Source: Planctellipticum variicoloris | GTDB lineage: Bacteria; Planctomycetota; Planctomycetia; Planctomycetales; Planctomycetaceae | Direction: 5' to 3' | Assembly: GCF_030622045.1 (NCBI RefSeq) | Contig: NZ_CP130886.1 | Coordinates: 5,712,001 to 5,776,000, forward strand | Length of the DNA: 64,000 bases | Shown: positions 61,717 to 64,000 of the stretch, piece after piece | Layout of the letters: each line of letters starts with the position of its first letter | Numbering within the stretch: the first letter of the stretch is position 1 | Program-made: the position numbers and the translations under genes | Notes under the pieces: generated by a model | The model's input: the letters and a program-made list of their open reading frames with translations, nothing else | Told to the model about the DNA's origin: nothing | Databases searched by the model: none

Positions 61717-63933
61717 TCAAATCCCTCGCCGCTGGACCTGCATGGACTCGGGCAGCGGGTACAGTTTGCGGTGGACTTCGACCGTCTGACCGCGAGGAAC
61801 GGCGACGACCAGCACCCACTGTTTCGCGTCGGCATCGATCAGCGTCAAATCCTGCAGGATGCCGCCGCCTCGAAGACCGTCGGTTTCACGGAGGAGCTGG
61901 CCGGCGGGTTGACGGATCACGGTCGCTCCGATCAGGAATTCGCGCCAGTTTTCCGCCGGCGTCACTTCCTGATACCGGCCGGAATTGGCGTCGAGCCGCC
62001 GCTCGGCCGCCGGCGGGGCGGACTCGATGAGAGGATCGTTCCGTCCGTCCGACAGAACGACTCCGCGCGGCAGGATGGCTGCCACGCAGGCGGCAGGGCC
62101 AAAGACTTTGCGGGCGGCATCGGCGAGTTCGATCGGCAGGAATCCGCGGGAAAACGCGTCGTCCGTCATCAACCGCTCGGCATTGAGCCTGGACCAGTCC
62201 AGTTCGGCAATGGGGGCTCGACCGGGGATCGAGAAGGTCCGGGACAGCGCCGGGGTCCACTGTTTGACCGATTGCGTGACCGAATACTTCCGGGGAACAC
62301 GACCGACGAGCGTCGTCCCGCGCGGGCCGTCGGATTGCTGGGGCAATCCGCGCATCCCGCCAACCAGCATCTGCCGGCCGGTGCGCGGGTCGATGAGAAT
62401 CTGTCGTTGCACCATCCGGCCTCCCACCTGGACCATGGTCGTTGATCGCAGGAGAGTCTGGTACATTCCGCCGCTCGTCGAAACATCCGCAAACAACCCG
62501 TCTTCGACGTCGAGCGTCCGGGTTCCGGAGACGGCAGGAATGTGGAGCGACAGTGACTGGCTGCGAACAAGGTCGCCGTCGGATGCGTAGTCAAAGATCT
62601 GCATCGCGTAACCGTTCTCGACGCCGGTCATGGCGCGATTGGCCAGCCAGACGGTCGTAGCAGTCATGGCCAGGACTGCGCAAGGAAACGTCAGCCACGT
62701 CCACTTCCGCAGTCGGAGCCGACCGAGCACGATGTACTCCACGGGACCGATCCAGACGACGAGCCCGCCGAGCATCGACGCGATCAGCCAGAACGGCATC
62801 AATTTCAGGCCGCGCGGCGAAAGATAGTCGCCGATCCGCTGGGCCAGCACCTGCGCGGACTCGGTCTGATCCGTCGCTTCCGGCGAACCAAACTGGAAGA
62901 CGTTCGGATTCGGTGCAGCGCGTGGCTGCTGGCCGCGGAGAACCAGATCCCAGTTGCCGTGGTCCAGCACGGCGGCGACGCGCGGCGGCGATAGACGCCA
63001 GAATTCGGCAAAGGCGCCTCGGAATTCCGGGCTGTCGAGCGGATCCTCCCGAGGTTCGCCATCGCTGATCCGCACCAGTACGCGGCCCAGGTCGCAGCGC
63101 AGCGAGACCAACGGCGTCGGCGGCAGCGCGTCGACATCAATCTGTCCCTGCCGCGTCAGTTGCCAGGGGAGCGGTTCCGGGGACTCTTCGGTCAGAGACT
63201 TGAGAAAGGCGAGCTGAGCAGGTTCCACGGTACTCGGAAGTTCGAGATAGATGCTGCCGCCGGCCCGCACCCACTGGCGGAGCGCATCGAGCTGCGGCCC
63301 GCGCAAGAGCGCCAGCGTGTCGCTCAACACGTAGACCGTGTCGAACTGGCAGTAGGCCAGCGCAGACTGCGGAAAATCCTGCGGCCGCAGGGTGACGACA
63401 ACCGTCTGATAGACCCCTTCGGATTCTTCCGGTGCAAACGTCTCGAACTGAGTCTTGCCGATGAGCAAGTCCCGGCGGCGCGGTCGACTGCCGGCTGTCG
63501 GCGGCTCGCCAACGAGGGACATCATCGAATTTCGCTGGGCGGATGGGACTCGCAGAATCTGCGGCTGCAGCTCCAGCACCTGCCCGCGGGTTTCAAACCG
63601 AACCCGGACCGGCACTTCGTCGAGTGGCATGCCCACTGTCACCGGGGCCAGGAGCAGCGTCAACTGCTGTTGCGATTCCGTCAGGACGATGTCGTCGATG
63701 ACGTAGGATGCGAACACGGTCTGGCCGTCATGGAGATCGAGCAGCAGCCGGCCTTCGACAATCGGATCGACCTGCGACCGCAGCGTCCAGAGCGTCAGCA
63801 TCGGGCGATTCAGACGGACCGTGGGAGATGTCGGCGAAAGCTCCACCTGGAGATTCTGGGCGAGCTGCCCCTGGACCTTCCCCGGACTGATCAGAAGCAG
63901 GCCGGCGAGCACGAGCGGGAAATGCAACCTCAT
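61717..63933 (-). CDS. Membrane protein with glutamine-amidotransferase-like region
   Basis: 738 residues. Signal-type start MRLHFPLVLAGLLLISPGKV. It has an extracytoplasmic region (about 30-370) with YCQFDTVYVLSDTLALLRGP and LDALRQWVRAGGSIYLELPS, which recalls class I glutamine-amidotransferase-like folds. Two membrane helices sit at about 400-455 (LMPFWLIASMLGGLVVWIGP, WLTFPCAVLAMTATTVWL), followed by a long C-terminal domain. ATG at 63933 overlaps the upstream stop by 4 nt (ATGA). Such proteins sit next to VWA/BatA-type genes in planctomycetes; the upstream fragment fits this. Confidence 0.8.
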   Translation of the reverse strand: MRLHFPLVLAGLLLISPGKVQGQLAQNLQVELSPTSPTVRLNRPMLTLWTLRSQVDPIVEGRLLLDLHDGQTVFASYVIDDIVLTESQQQLTLLLAPVTVGMPLDEVPVRVRFETRGQVLELQPQILRVPSAQRNSMMSLVGEPPTAGSRPRRRDLLIGKTQFETFAPEESEGVYQTVVVTLRPQDFPQSALAYCQFDTVYVLSDTLALLRGPQLDALRQWVRAGGSIYLELPSTVEPAQLAFLKSLTEESPEPLPWQLTRQGQIDVDALPPTPLVSLRCDLGRVLVRISDGEPREDPLDSPEFRGAFAEFWRLSPPRVAAVLDHGNWDLVLRGQQPRAAPNPNVFQFGSPEATDQTESAQVLAQRIGDYLSPRGLKLMPFWLIASMLGGLVVWIGPVEYIVLGRLRLRKWTWLTFPCAVLAMTATTVWLANRAMTGVENGYAMQIFDYASDGDLVRSQSLSLHIPAVSGTRTLDVEDGLFADVSTSGGMYQTLLRSTTMVQVGGRMVQRQILIDPRTGRQMLVGGMRGLPQQSDGPRGTTLVGRVPRKYSVTQSVKQWTPALSRTFSIPGRAPIAELDWSRLNAERLMTDDAFSRGFLPIELADAARKVFGPAACVAAILPRGVVLSDGRNDPLIESAPPAAERRLDANSGRYQEVTPAENWREFLIGATVIRQPAGQLLRETDGLRGGGILQDLTLIDADAKQWVLVVAVPRGQTVEVHRKLYPLPESMQVQRRGI

Positions 63934-63998
63934 GCCGTCATCCCCTGCGGCGGACGCTGAAAATACCACCATTCAATCAGCAGGAACGCCAAGGCCGC
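63930..63998 (-). CDS. C-terminal end of an upstream gene (cut by window end)
   Basis: The last 22 residues before TGA read AALAFLLIEWWYFQRPP and then QGMTA. This looks like the final membrane helix and tail of a BatA/VWA-type membrane protein. It is in the same operon as the gene at 61717, with translational coupling by the ATGA overlap. The rest lies right of the window. Confidence 0.6.
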   Translation of the reverse strand, partial: AALAFLLIEWWYFQRPPQGMTA

Positions 63999-64000
63999 AG

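Overview
The window is one stretch of chromosome from a GC-rich bacterium of the phylum Planctomycetota, most likely order Planctomycetales. The evidence is the gene families present. There is a DUF1559 pseudopilin-like protein followed by a small lipoprotein, two DUF1501 proteins, a paired DUF1549/DUF1553 cytochrome (PSD1), a DUF6807 protein, MJ0042-type zinc-ribbon membrane proteins, a NIPSNAP protein and Tat-exported sugar isomerase-like proteins. Intergenic regions carry several families of palindromic repeats. I cannot name the genus from sequence alone.

Layout. 1-3.5 kb: sucC (cut by the window start) and sucD, split by an IS110-family insertion. 3.6-13.6 kb: cyanophycinase-like peptidase, a large secreted protein of unknown function, a citrate-synthase-like protein lacking the usual catalytic Asp, threonine synthase, an isolated tandem-domain microcompartment shell protein and two alpha/beta hydrolases. 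13.8-20.7 kb: a cysteine-rich secreted HEAT-repeat protein, a sugar isomerase-like protein, an AbiE toxin-antitoxin pair, and a Gfo/Idh/MocA oxidoreductase next to an HpcH/HpaI aldolase. 20.7-28.8 kb: DUF1559 plus lipoprotein, a two-gene zinc-ribbon/membrane module, a BFD-like iron-sulfur protein and a repeat-dense zone. 27.4-37.6 kb: DUF1501 with its PSD1 partner, PilT, a metallopeptidase lipoprotein, an alkaline-phosphatase-superfamily protein and a second DUF1501. 37.7-48.6 kb: purA, a Ycf46-like AAA ATPase, a FucU/RbsD mutarotase and a 1615-residue PQQ beta-propeller protein. 48.9-57.2 kb: a TrhO-RluA fusion, VIT-type transporter, OsmC, DUF6807, a ClpP-like protein, two Gly/Tyr-rich secreted proteins, NIPSNAP and a membrane-anchored GTPase. 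57.2-64 kb: a 1138-residue membrane protein, a methyltransferase and the start of a membrane/amidotransferase-like operon that runs off the right edge.

How it fits together. Central metabolism (sucCD, citrate-synthase-like, thrC, purA) is mixed with exported planctomycete families and carbohydrate-processing enzymes. Most operons are short, two or three genes. The strongest items for a second look are: a palindrome whose first bases supply the stop codon of three different genes; an intact IS110 between sucC and sucD, with a perfect 19-bp hairpin on its 5' side; the citrate-synthase paralogue without its catalytic Asp; the orphan BMC-T-like shell protein; the TrhO-RluA fusion; and the zinc-ribbon/STN-like gene pair. 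I found no CRISPR array, rRNA, tRNA or prophage.
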